From: DATDCY01 sp031406795 [NCBI: Candidatus Rokuibacteriota bacterium]
GTDB taxonomy: Bacteria > JAUVQV01
NCBI GenBank assembly: GCA_031406795.1
Contig: JANOHV010000005.1
Location: 7,605 to 71,604 of the forward strand
Length of the DNA stretch: 64,000 nt
Reading direction: 5' to 3'
A program made the translations under genes and the position numbers. The notes beneath the pieces are model-generated. The model made no database searches and was not told where the DNA came from. It saw only the letters and a program-made list of their open reading frames with translations. This document shows, in pieces, positions 51,314-59,327 of this stretch (position 1 is its first letter; each line of letters begins with the position of its first letter).

Positions 51314-52519
51314 TCAGTGTTTCCTCGAAGGGCGATCGTGCAGGCCCTTGAGGGCGATGCCCGACCCTGGCCCCGGCAGCGGCTGCGCGGGCTCTGAAAG
51401 CGTGAACTCCCCCGCGGCAATCCACTGCTTCAGCGTCGCGGCGATCGTGCGCGCCTTGGCGAAGCTCGAGAGCGAGACCGTCGGCACCTCGCGGCCCTGG
51501 ATCGTGATGCTGCCGCTGCGCAGCTGGGCGTAGCTGACCTCCCCGAGGCTGCGCGCGACCATCTCCGGATAGTCGTGGGAGTAATCCACGATCTGGGTCA
51601 CCAGGTCTTCGTCCCCGAGCGCGGCGTGGCGCATGACATCCTCGTCGAGGATCGGGATCGGCACCCCGACGCCCACCGCGAGGCTGACCCCGTAGCCCAT
51701 GAAGCTCACGCCGACGACGAACTCGGGCGACATCTGCTTGAGATCGCCGGTGACCGCGAGCGTCCCCGCCCCCCCCGTGGGCACCCCGAGCGCCGTGCGC
51801 CGCACCTCGGGGTTGTGCTGGGTCCCCGGGCCGACGACGTACCCGACGCCGCCGCCGAGGAAGATGCGCGTCCCGACCCCGATCGTGCGATAGAGCGGAT
51901 CCTTGAGCAGCGGAGAGAGCACGCCGGCGCTGCAGTAATTGGCGTTGCCGATGTTGGGCTTGAGGACTCCCATGTAGGTGTAGATCATCCGGTCGGAAAC
52001 GTTCACTGCACAGTTGTAGTTCTGGTAGCAGTTGCGCGGGTTGAAGAGATACGCCTCGTTGACCGTCTTGAGCGAGATCGTCGTTTCGATCTCCTTACGC
52101 GGGTAGCAGTCGGTGCCGTACCCGATTGCGCGCAGGCGCACTTCCTTGCCGGCCACGAGCTCCTGGATCACGTGCGCGCCGCCGTACGGGAACGACCCGG
52201 GGTAGACGCGGTTCTCGGGGTCGGACTCGGGCAGTTCCGTGGCGCCCAGGTAGCAATCGACCGCCGCAAGGCCGCAGTAGGCCTCGACGTCGTTGAACCA
52301 GGCCTTCTTCATCTTGATGCGGGGCTTGGTGTGCCCGGTGTTGACGATCGCCCCCGAGGAGCACATCGGCCCGAAGGTGCCGGTGGTGACCACGTCCACC
52401 TCGGCGGTGGCCTTGCGCAATCCCTTCTCCTTGACGAGCCGTGCGACCTCCTCGGCCGTCAGAACGACCGCCTGGCCCTTCCTGATCCTCTCGTTGATCT
52501 CGGCAACGGTGCGTTTCAT
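51314..52519 (-). CDS. DUF39 / HcyBio homocysteine biosynthesis protein
   Basis: 401 residues. The family's conserved Cys53 lies in TFGPMCSSGAIVNTGHTKPR, with further matches VYPGSFPYGGAHVIQELV, GPGTQHNPEVRRTALGVPTG, and SFMGYGVSLAVGVGVPIPIL. With a NIL-ferredoxin this protein converts aspartate semialdehyde plus a sulfur donor to homocysteine, bypassing homoserine. The three-gene set here (DUF39, ferredoxin, desulfurase) suggests a complete local unit. A GGAGAAAGGCGG site precedes the ATG; a promoter is seen at 52589-52617. Confidence 0.9.
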   Translation of the reverse strand: MKRTVAEINERIRKGQAVVLTAEEVARLVKEKGLRKATAEVDVVTTGTFGPMCSSGAIVNTGHTKPRIKMKKAWFNDVEAYCGLAAVDCYLGATELPESDPENRVYPGSFPYGGAHVIQELVAGKEVRLRAIGYGTDCYPRKEIETTISLKTVNEAYLFNPRNCYQNYNCAVNVSDRMIYTYMGVLKPNIGNANYCSAGVLSPLLKDPLYRTIGVGTRIFLGGGVGYVVGPGTQHNPEVRRTALGVPTGGAGTLAVTGDLKQMSPEFVVGVSFMGYGVSLAVGVGVPIPILDEDVMRHAALGDEDLVTQIVDYSHDYPEMVARSLGEVSYAQLRSGSITIQGREVPTVSLSSFAKARTIAATLKQWIAAGEFTLSEPAQPLPGPGSGIALKGLHDRPSRKH

Positions 52520-52588
52520 GGTCCGCCTTTCTCCCGCCGGACGGGCCCGCGTCCTCTTGCGGGTCTTCGTCCAGGTTGATAGACTTAA

Positions 52589-52617
52589 ACTTTACGAAAT
52601 AATACCGGAACTTGCAA
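52589..52617 (-). promoter_or_regulatory. Candidate promoter of the DUF39 operon
   Basis: Minus strand: TTGCAA (52617-52612), 17-bp spacer, TAAAGT (52594-52589), 70 bp before the ATG. Both boxes match at four of six positions. A hairpin CCCGC-AAGAGGAC-GCGGG follows in the leader. The divergent mobA start is at 52685. Confidence 0.5.
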
Positions 52618-52684
52618 GGTTGCTGACGCATCCAATACCAGAATACCGGCGATCAGCACAGGTGCAGAGATGCGAGGGAGGGTG

Positions 52685-53317
52685 ATGGGAAAAGTTGAGG
52701 TGCGCGCCCCCCGGTTCCCGGGGTGCTCCGCGGCGATCCTTGCCGGCGGGAAGAGTACGCGCATGGGGGCCAACAAGGCCCTTCTGGAGGTCGGCGGCAG
52801 CGGCATGCTTGGCCGCACGGCGCGGTTGCTGCGCCCCCTGGTCGACGAACTCTTCCTCGTGGCCGACGACGCCGCCCCCTATGCCGGGCTGGGGCTGCCG
52901 GTCATACCCGACGTGCACCCCGGACGCGGTGCCGCCGGCGGGATCCACGCCGCGCTGCAGCACGCGGCGCACCCGCTGGTCCTGTGCGTCGCGTGCGACA
53001 TGCCGCACATCGCGCGCAGGGTGATCGAGCTGCTGCTGAACTCCGTTCGCCCCGATGACGACGCGCTGCTCCCCCGCATCGGCGGCCTGCCGGAGCCGCT
53101 GCTGGCCGTCTACGGCCGCAGCGCGCACGCGGGTTTCGAACGGGCGATCCGCGCCGGCCGCTACCGGGTGGTGGAAGCTCTCGAGGGCCTGCGCGTGCGT
53201 TACCTCGAAGAGCCGGAGTTGCGGGTCGCAGACGCCGCGCTGCGCAGCTTCGTCAACGTGAACACCCCGGGCGAACTCACCACCGCCCGCGTCGTTTCCA
53301 CGCAGGGGGAGCCGTGA
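52685..53317 (+). CDS. mobA: Molybdenum cofactor guanylyltransferase MobA
   Basis: 210 residues. The nucleotide-binding opening CSAAILAGGKSTRMGANKAL, the acidic CVACDMPHIARR and the later RIGGLPEPLLAVYGRS fit MobA, which makes the bis-MGD cofactor from molybdopterin and GTP. I start at 52685 after GAGGGAGGG; an ATG at 52670 would add five residues. It overlaps fdhD by GTGA and opens the long operon to 60600. MobA and FdhD together imply a molybdenum or tungsten formate-dehydrogenase-type enzyme elsewhere. Confidence 0.93.
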   Translation: MGKVEVRAPRFPGCSAAILAGGKSTRMGANKALLEVGGSGMLGRTARLLRPLVDELFLVADDAAPYAGLGLPVIPDVHPGRGAAGGIHAALQHAAHPLVLCVACDMPHIARRVIELLLNSVRPDDDALLPRIGGLPEPLLAVYGRSAHAGFERAIRAGRYRVVEALEGLRVRYLEEPELRVADAALRSFVNVNTPGELTTARVVSTQGEP

Positions 53318-54108
53318 CGGCGACGCACCCGCGGGCGCGCACACGCGCCGCCCGCCTCTGGCGGGACGGGGCTTTCAGCGCGGTCGAAGTCCCCGTCGCG
53401 CGGGAGATCCCCGTCAACCTCAGGCTCAACGGCCGGGAAATCATCACCCTGCTCGCGTCGGACGACGCCCTCGATTTTCTGGCCGCCGGGTTTCTCAAGG
53501 CGGAGGGTTTCGTCTCGCGCCGCGAGCAGATCGTCTCCATCAGGGTCGAACCCCGGGATGAGTCGGTGGATGTGGAGGCGACCGGGGTGGATACGCTCGC
53601 GGAGAAGCTGCTCGAGCGGCGGGCCGTAACCTCCGGTTGCGGCAAGGGAACGACGTTCACACACGCGATCGACGCGCTCCAGGCGCAGCCGGCGCCGGCG
53701 GGTCCGCAGGTGGACGCCGGCCAGCTCCGCCGGCTGATGCACGCCCTGTTGCGTGGTTCGGATCTCTACCGGGAATCCGGCGGCGTGCACAGCGCCGCAC
53801 TTGCCACCACCGACGCCATCGTGATCTTCCGCGATGACATCGGGAGACACAATGCCGTCGACAAGATCCACGGCGAGTGCTTCTTGCGGGATATCCCCGT
53901 CGGGGACAAGATCCTGCTCACCACCGGCCGCATCTCCTCCGAAATCCTCGTCAAGGCCGCCAAGCTCGGCGTGGCCGTCCTCGTGTCGCGCTCGAGCCCG
54001 ACCGACCTGGCACTGGAACTGGCCGGGCGCACCGGCATCACGGTGGTCGGCCAGGTCCGGGGCGGCGGCCTCACGATCTACACGGGGGAAGAGCGGGTGG
54101 GCGCATGA
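53314..54108 (+). CDS. fdhD: Formate dehydrogenase sulfurtransferase FdhD
   Basis: 264 residues from a GTG. FdhD passes sulfur from IscS to the molybdenum cofactor. Family blocks are present: VPVNLRLNGREIITLLAS region, GVHSAALATTDAIVIFRDDI, GRHNAVDKIHGECFLR, TTGRISSEILVKAAKLGVAV. The active-site loop is RRAVTSGCGKG: E. coli FdhD has two loop cysteines (CxxC), but here only the first is kept. The single-Cys form may still carry persulfide. Overlaps both mobA and the following small gene. Confidence 0.9.
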   Translation: MTATHPRARTRAARLWRDGAFSAVEVPVAREIPVNLRLNGREIITLLASDDALDFLAAGFLKAEGFVSRREQIVSIRVEPRDESVDVEATGVDTLAEKLLERRAVTSGCGKGTTFTHAIDALQAQPAPAGPQVDAGQLRRLMHALLRGSDLYRESGGVHSAALATTDAIVIFRDDIGRHNAVDKIHGECFLRDIPVGDKILLTTGRISSEILVKAAKLGVAVLVSRSSPTDLALELAGRTGITVVGQVRGGGLTIYTGEERVGA

Positions 54109-54230
54109 ACATAGCGCGGGCGCTTCGCCCGCAAGGCTATGGAGGCTTCGGCCTGAGGACGCCGAAGTCTTACCATGCAGACAGGCACTGGGTCTGTTTC
54201 GCTGAAGAAGACAACTATTCTCGCGGATAA
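54105..54230 (+). CDS. Small protein of 41 residues, bridging fdhD and ruvX
   Basis: The ATG overlaps the fdhD stop (ATGA) and the TAA overlaps the ruvX start (TAATG), so the frame fills the gap exactly. The product begins MNIARALRPQGYGGFGLR, contains the striking segment SYHADRHWVCFAEED and ends YSRG. It is rich in aromatic and charged residues, unlike translated noise. The DNA also forms hairpins (GCGGGCG-CTT-CGCCCGC; AGGC-TTCG-GCCT). No family recognised. Confidence 0.55.
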   Translation: MNIARALRPQGYGGFGLRTPKSYHADRHWVCFAEEDNYSRG

Positions 54231-54697
54231 TGCAAATGTTGCCAAGAAATACTCTGCTGGCGCCGCCGGGGGGCCGCATCCTCGGGATCGACCCGGGCAC
54301 GAAGACCATCGGGCTGGCGGTGAGCGACGAGCTGTTCTTCGCGGCGCACGGCCTCCCGAGCATCCCGGCACGGCCGGCCGCGAAAGCGCTGGAGGCTATC
54401 AAAGCGCTGATTTCGGACTATACTGTGTACCAGATAGTGGTGGGGTTGCCGATGAACATGGACGGGAGCATCGGCCCCAGCGCGGAGGCAGCCCAGGGGT
54501 TTGCCCGCAGCCTCGAAGTTTTGCTCCCGGGAGGTGTGTGCATGATCGACGAACGTCTGACGACCGTGCAGGCCGAGCGCACGCTGATCGAGGCGGATGT
54601 CTCCCGGGCCAAGCGGCGCGGGCTGCGCGATCAGGTCGCGGCCGTGCTCATCCTGCAAAGTCACCTGGACAGCCGGGGCCATGCGTCTGGCGACTGA
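54230..54697 (+). CDS. ruvX: YqgF/RuvX-type putative Holliday junction resolvase
   Basis: 155 residues of RNase H fold: RILGIDPGTKTIGLAVSDEL at the start, VVGLPMNMDGSIGPSAEAAQ, and the C-terminal IDERLTTVQAERTLIEADV with the acidic residues expected to bind metal. Family members act in 16S rRNA 5'-end processing and possibly junction resolution. It overlaps mltG by 17 bp. The start is TAATG-coupled to the small protein. Confidence 0.92.
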   Translation: MQMLPRNTLLAPPGGRILGIDPGTKTIGLAVSDELFFAAHGLPSIPARPAAKALEAIKALISDYTVYQIVVGLPMNMDGSIGPSAEAAQGFARSLEVLLPGGVCMIDERLTTVQAERTLIEADVSRAKRRGLRDQVAAVLILQSHLDSRGHASGD

Positions 54698-55730
54698 GTC
54701 CGGGCACGATGGCGCAGCCCGGCCGCACACCGGCGCGCCGCTGCTTTTCGCAACGCTGGGGAGCGGCCTGGCGCTGGCGCTGGCGCTGGCGCACCTGTTG
54801 CTGGTTGCGCCCGCCGGGACCGGTGACGGCCCGGCAGCGGTGCGCATCCCCGCCGGGGCGGACGTCCGGCAGATCGCACGCGCGCTGGCCGACGCCGGCG
54901 TCATCACCAGCCAGAAGACCTTCGTGCTGGCGGCCCGGCTGGCCGGGCTCGACCGGCGTCTGCATCCGGGCGATTACCAGCTCGACCCCGACATGAGTTT
55001 TCCGGCGCTGCTGCGCGCGCTCCGCGACGGGCGGGGCCGGACCGCCGCCGTGACCATTCCCGAGGGTTGGCGCCTCGAATCGATCGCCGAACGCCTCGCG
55101 AGTTCCGGCGTCTGCGAACGCGAGGCCTTCCTCGCGGCGGCCCGCGACCCGGCGCTGCTCGCCGAATTGTCGATCCCCGGCCCCAGCGCAGAGGGGTTCC
55201 TGTTCCCCGAGACGTACGCGCTGCGGCTCCCGAGTGCCCCGGCCGACGTGATCCGCGCCATGCACCGGCAGTTCGAGAAGATCTGGAACGAACTCGCCGC
55301 CAGCGCCCCGCCGGCGACGCTCTCGCCGCTGGCCGCGGTGACGCTCGCGAGCATCGTCGAGCGCGAGACCGCGGCGCCCGCCGAACGGCCCCTCGTGGCG
55401 GCCGTCTTCCTGAACCGGCTGCGGCTCGGGATGCCCTTGCAGGCCGACCCGACGGTCATCTACGGCCTGGAGGCGTTCGACGGCAACATCCGCAGCCGCG
55501 ACCTGGCATCGGCGAACCCCTACAACACGTACGTCATCCGCGGGCTCCCGCCGGGGCCGATCGCGAGCCCCGGACGCGCTTCGCTCGCCGCGGTGCTCAC
55601 CCCCGCCGCAGTGGACTATCTTTACTTCGTGGCCCGCAACGACGGCACGCACCAGTTCTCCCGCTCGCTGGCGGAGCACAACCGCGCCGTCCAGCGCTAC
55701 CAGCTCGCGGGGGGGAGGCGCCGCGGATGA
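54681..55730 (+). CDS. mltG: Endolytic murein transglycosylase MltG (YceG)
   Basis: 349 residues: an N-terminal membrane helix (LFATLGSGLALALALAHLLL), a LysM-like region (VRIPAGADVRQIARALADAG), then the YceG domain with VTIPEGWRLESIAERLASSG, catalytic glutamate in LASIVERETAAPAERPLVA, and YNTYVIRGLPPGPIASPG. It cleaves nascent glycan strands at the inner membrane and sets their length. ATG at 54681, inside the end of ruvX; stop overlaps slt (ATGA). Confidence 0.94.
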   Translation: MRLATESGHDGAARPHTGAPLLFATLGSGLALALALAHLLLVAPAGTGDGPAAVRIPAGADVRQIARALADAGVITSQKTFVLAARLAGLDRRLHPGDYQLDPDMSFPALLRALRDGRGRTAAVTIPEGWRLESIAERLASSGVCEREAFLAAARDPALLAELSIPGPSAEGFLFPETYALRLPSAPADVIRAMHRQFEKIWNELAASAPPATLSPLAAVTLASIVERETAAPAERPLVAAVFLNRLRLGMPLQADPTVIYGLEAFDGNIRSRDLASANPYNTYVIRGLPPGPIASPGRASLAAVLTPAAVDYLYFVARNDGTHQFSRSLAEHNRAVQRYQLAGGRRRG

Positions 55731-56470
55731 CCAGGCGCCTGCGCTTCGCCGCCGCACTGCTGGTCTGCGGCCTCATCGCCGCGGCCGCCCCGGCCCGGGC
55801 CACTCTGTACTCGTTCGTCGATGAGAACGGCGTCACGCACTACACGAACGTGCCGAGCGACCCGCGGTTCCGCAAGGTTCCCGGAAGCGCCCCGCCGCCC
55901 GCAGGCCGCTCCGGCTCCGCCAGCCTGACCGCGGAGAAGTACGAAACCGAGATCGCCCGGTGCGCCGACGACCACGGGGTGGACAGCGCGTTGGTGAAAG
56001 CGGTCATCAAGGCCGAGTCCAACTACGACAACCGCGCCATCTCGCGCGCCGGGGCCCAGGGCCTGATGCAGCTGATGCCCGCGACCGCGAGGCTGCGCAA
56101 CGTCGACAATCCCTTCAACCCGGAGCAGAATATCGACGGCGGGGTGCGCCACCTCAAGCACCTGCTGAAGACCTTCAACGGCGACACCAAGCTCGCGCTG
56201 GCGGCCTACAATGCCGGCGAGAACGCGGTGCGCAAGTACAACAACAGCGTGCCCCCGTACCCGGAGACGAAGAACTACGTCTCCACGGTGCTCTCGCACT
56301 ACGGGCGCTACAGCGGGCTGGTTCCGGGTGCCGGGGCGGGCCCGATCGCCGCGGCGCCCCAGACCGCCCGGATCCAGGAGTTCGTGAACGCCGAGGGCAC
56401 CCGGGTCTTCACGAACGTCCCCTGGAAGTACCTGGAAGCGCCGGGCTGGCAGCGGGAGCAGTCCCGGTGA
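55727..56470 (+). CDS. SLT-type lytic transglycosylase with DUF4124
   Basis: 247 residues: signal peptide (FAAALLVCGLIAAAAPARA), DUF4124 (TLYSFVDENGVTHYTNVPSD), then the SLT domain with catalytic Glu in KAVIKAESNYDNRAISRAGA and QGLMQLMPATA, and LAAYNAGENAVRKY. A second DUF4124-like strand (EFVNAEGTRVFTNVPWKYL) ends the protein. It cleaves peptidoglycan to 1,6-anhydro products. Overlaps mltG and pgsA by four bases each. Confidence 0.92.
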   Translation: MTRRLRFAAALLVCGLIAAAAPARATLYSFVDENGVTHYTNVPSDPRFRKVPGSAPPPAGRSGSASLTAEKYETEIARCADDHGVDSALVKAVIKAESNYDNRAISRAGAQGLMQLMPATARLRNVDNPFNPEQNIDGGVRHLKHLLKTFNGDTKLALAAYNAGENAVRKYNNSVPPYPETKNYVSTVLSHYGRYSGLVPGAGAGPIAAAPQTARIQEFVNAEGTRVFTNVPWKYLEAPGWQREQSR

Positions 56471-57054
56471 TCACCGCGAACAACATCACGCTGCTGCGCA
56501 TCGTCCTGATCCCGCTGCTGCTGGTTTTCATGGTGCCCGACCACGTCGTCGACCGCTGGATCGCGCTGGCGATCTTCCTGCTGGCCTCGGCGACGGACTG
56601 GCTCGACGGCTATGTCGCCCGCAGCCGCGGCCAGGTCACCAATCTCGGCAAGCTGCTCGACCCGGTGGCGGACAAGCTGCTCGTGACCGCAGCGCTGCTG
56701 CCGCTGGTGCGCAAAGAACTCGTGCCGGACTTCATGGCCGCGCTGCTGATCGGCCGCGAATTCCTTGTCAGCGGCCTGCGCAGCGTGGCTTCGGCCGAAG
56801 GCGTGGTCATCCCCGCCGGTCAGGTGGGCAAGTGGAAGATGGGAATGAGCATCACCGCGATCTCCTTCCTGATCGTCACGCCCCGCAATCCGGCCAATAC
56901 CTGGCCGCCGTGGGTCCCCGACGGCACCTACTTCCTGCTCGGCACGGTCTTTCTCTGGGTGACACTCGCGCTCTCGGTCGGGAGCGCCGCGCTGTACTTC
57001 TGGGAGTTCCGGCACTTCTACCGCCCGAGCAAGGAGCCCCCCGCCGCCCCATGA
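56467..57054 (+). CDS. pgsA: CDP-diacylglycerol--glycerol-3-phosphate phosphatidyltransferase PgsA
   Basis: 195 residues from a GTG, with five or six membrane helices. The CDP-alcohol transferase motif is DWLDGYVARSRGQ... KLLDPVADK (D-G-x2-A-R-x8-G-x3-D-x3-D). The C-terminus is hydrophilic. It makes phosphatidylglycerol phosphate. GTGA-coupled to the lytic transglycosylase; 10 bp before the first of three glycosyltransferases. Confidence 0.94.
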   Translation: MITANNITLLRIVLIPLLLVFMVPDHVVDRWIALAIFLLASATDWLDGYVARSRGQVTNLGKLLDPVADKLLVTAALLPLVRKELVPDFMAALLIGREFLVSGLRSVASAEGVVIPAGQVGKWKMGMSITAISFLIVTPRNPANTWPPWVPDGTYFLLGTVFLWVTLALSVGSAALYFWEFRHFYRPSKEPPAAP

Positions 57055-57064
57055 GACGGCCGCG

Positions 57065-58180
57065 TTGAGGATCGGCATCGACGCGCGGCTGGCGGCTGCT
57101 CCACGCACGGGAATCGGCAGCTACACTGCAAGTCTGGTCGCCGCGCTCGCACGCAGCGGCGGGGCCGACCAGTTCGTGCTCTTCTCCGACGAGCCGCTGC
57201 CCGGACTCCCGGGCGAGCGCTTCGCGAACGCCGTGCTGCCGGTGAAGCACCGCCTGCTCTGGACGTTCGGCGCGCTGCCGGGGGCCTGCCGGGCGCGCCG
57301 GCTCGACCTCTTCCACGGCACGACGAACTTCGAGGTGCCCGCCTTCGCCGGCTGCCCGCTCGTGGCCACGGTGCACGATCTGATCCCGCTGCGCTGCCCC
57401 GGGGCCGTCTCGCCGCAGTACCGGCTGCTCTTCCGCGCGCTGATCGGCCGCGCGCTGCGGGCCGCCCGCTACGTGATGACGGACGCCGAGTACACGCGGC
57501 GCGAGATCCTGGCCGGCTTCGCCGTGGCCCCGCACAAGGTGGTGACGGTGCCGCTGGCCGCCGGGCCGGCCTTCGCCCCCGACCCCGACCCGGAGGGGCG
57601 GCGGCGGGTGCGCGCGCGCCACGGGCTCGGGGAGCGCTATCTGCTCTTCGTCAGCGTCTTCGAGCCGCGCAAGAACATCCCGCTCCTCGTCGACGCCTTC
57701 GAGATCTTCCGGCGCGAGTACCCGCACGGGCCGGCGTTCCAGCTGGCGCTCGCCGGGGGCGCCGGCTGGCGCGGCGCGGAAATCGCCGAGGCGGTGCGCC
57801 GGCGCGGCCTCGACCCGGCGGTGAGACTGCTCGGCTACGTCCCCGACGAGGACCTGCCGTGGCTCTACCGCGGCGCCGAACTCGCGGTCGTCCCATCGCA
57901 GTACGAGGGCTTCGGCCTCTCCGCGCTCGAGGCGATGGCCTGCGGGACGCCGGTGCTCGCCGCCGACGCCACGACCCTGCCCGAAGTCGTCGGCGACGCC
58001 GGCGAACTGTTCGCGCCCGGCGACCCGGAGCTGCTCGCGCGCCGGATCGCCGAGATCACCGCCGCCCCGGTGTACCGCGCCGCGATGCGCGAGCGCGGGC
58101 TCGCCCGCGCCGCCGGCTTCTCCTGGGACCGCGTCGCGCGGGCGGTGCTCGACGTCTACCGGGAGGCCGTCCGCGCATGA
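57065..58180 (+). CDS. GT4-family glycosyltransferase
   Basis: 371 residues from a TTG (RIGIDARLAAAPRTGIGSYT). GT-B fold with FVSVFEPRKNIPLLVDAFE and the donor site VVPSQYEGFGLSALEAMACG (E-x7-E). Paralogue of the next gene (both open MRIGIDAR). Together the three transferases of this operon probably extend a lipid-linked or cell-wall-associated glycan; the sugars are not predictable. Confidence 0.88.
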   Translation: MRIGIDARLAAAPRTGIGSYTASLVAALARSGGADQFVLFSDEPLPGLPGERFANAVLPVKHRLLWTFGALPGACRARRLDLFHGTTNFEVPAFAGCPLVATVHDLIPLRCPGAVSPQYRLLFRALIGRALRAARYVMTDAEYTRREILAGFAVAPHKVVTVPLAAGPAFAPDPDPEGRRRVRARHGLGERYLLFVSVFEPRKNIPLLVDAFEIFRREYPHGPAFQLALAGGAGWRGAEIAEAVRRRGLDPAVRLLGYVPDEDLPWLYRGAELAVVPSQYEGFGLSALEAMACGTPVLAADATTLPEVVGDAGELFAPGDPELLARRIAEITAAPVYRAAMRERGLARAAGFSWDRVARAVLDVYREAVRA

Positions 58181-58226
58181 GCGGGCACCAGGGCGCAGTG
58201 CGGTGCGGGCGCGCGAGGCGGACCCC

Positions 58227-59327
58227 GTGAGGATCGGCATCGACGCCCGCAAGGCCGCCGACTACGGCATCGGCACGCACGTGCGCAACCTCGTGCACCG
58301 GCTGGTCCGCCTCGACCGTTCGGCGGAGTGGGTCCTCTTCCACCGCCCCGGCGACGAGGGGCTGCTCCCGGCCGGCGAACGGATCAGGCGGGTGCCGGAA
58401 AGCTCAGGCGGCTACTCGTTCGGCGAGTTGACGGCCCTTTCCGCGAAGGCGCGGGAGCTGCGCCTGGAGCTCTACCACGCGCCGCACTACGTCCTGCCCC
58501 TGCGCCTGCCCTGCCCGTCTGTCGTGACGATTCACGATGTCATCCACCTGACGGCGCCGGAATTCCGCGGACCGCGCCGCCTCTACGCCCGGCTGATGAT
58601 CGGCCGCGCGGTGCGTGCCGCGGCGCGGGTCATCACCGTCTCGCACGCCTCCGAGCGGGAAATCCTGCGCCAGTTCCCGAAACTGCACCCCCGGATCGAG
58701 GTCATCCCGAACGGCGTCGAGGAAATCTTCCACCCACGCCCGGCGGGCGAGGCCACGGCATTCGTCAAGGAGGCCTTCGGTATCGCGGGGCCGTACCTGC
58801 TCTTCGTCGGCAACCCCAAAGGCCACAAGAACCTCGGCCTGCTCCTCGAAGGGTTCGTCAAGCTCGCGCGGCGCTACCCCGCGCTGCACCTGCTTCTGGT
58901 CGGCGGCGACGAGCGACAGCGCCGCGCGCTGGCGAAGCGCACCCGCCAGCTCGGCATCGCCGGGCGCACGCGCCTTGCCGCGCCCGTGGACCAGGAGGCG
59001 CTCGCCCGGCTGTACGCCGCGGCGGCCACCTTCGTCTTCCCCTCGCGCCGCGAGGGCTTCGGTCTCCCGCCGCTGGAGGCCATGGCCTGCGGCACGCCGG
59101 TGGCCGCGTCGTCGAGCCCTTCCCTGCCCGAGGTCCTCGGGCCGGCCGCCGCCTACTTCTCCCCCGAGAGCTCCGATTCGCTCGTCGAGGCGATCTGCCG
59201 GGTCCTCGACGACTCCGCGCTGCGCGAACGGCTCGTGCACCTCGGCATCGAGCGCGCCCGGCTCTACTCGTGGGACGACGCGGCGCGGCGCACGCTCGCG
59301 CTCTATCGGGAGGTGCTGGCGTCGTGA
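58227..59327 (+). CDS. GT4-family glycosyltransferase
   Basis: 366 residues. I choose the GTG at 58227, preceded by GAGGCGGA and giving the same MRIGIDAR opening as its neighbour; a GTG at 58203 would add eight residues. Motifs: LFVGNPKGHKNLGLLLEGFV, FVFPSRREGFGLPPLEAMAC. The stop overlaps the third transferase by GTGA. Related to mannosyl/rhamnosyltransferases of polysaccharide clusters. Confidence 0.88.
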   Translation: MRIGIDARKAADYGIGTHVRNLVHRLVRLDRSAEWVLFHRPGDEGLLPAGERIRRVPESSGGYSFGELTALSAKARELRLELYHAPHYVLPLRLPCPSVVTIHDVIHLTAPEFRGPRRLYARLMIGRAVRAAARVITVSHASEREILRQFPKLHPRIEVIPNGVEEIFHPRPAGEATAFVKEAFGIAGPYLLFVGNPKGHKNLGLLLEGFVKLARRYPALHLLLVGGDERQRRALAKRTRQLGIAGRTRLAAPVDQEALARLYAAAATFVFPSRREGFGLPPLEAMACGTPVAASSSPSLPEVLGPAAAYFSPESSDSLVEAICRVLDDSALRERLVHLGIERARLYSWDDAARRTLALYREVLAS

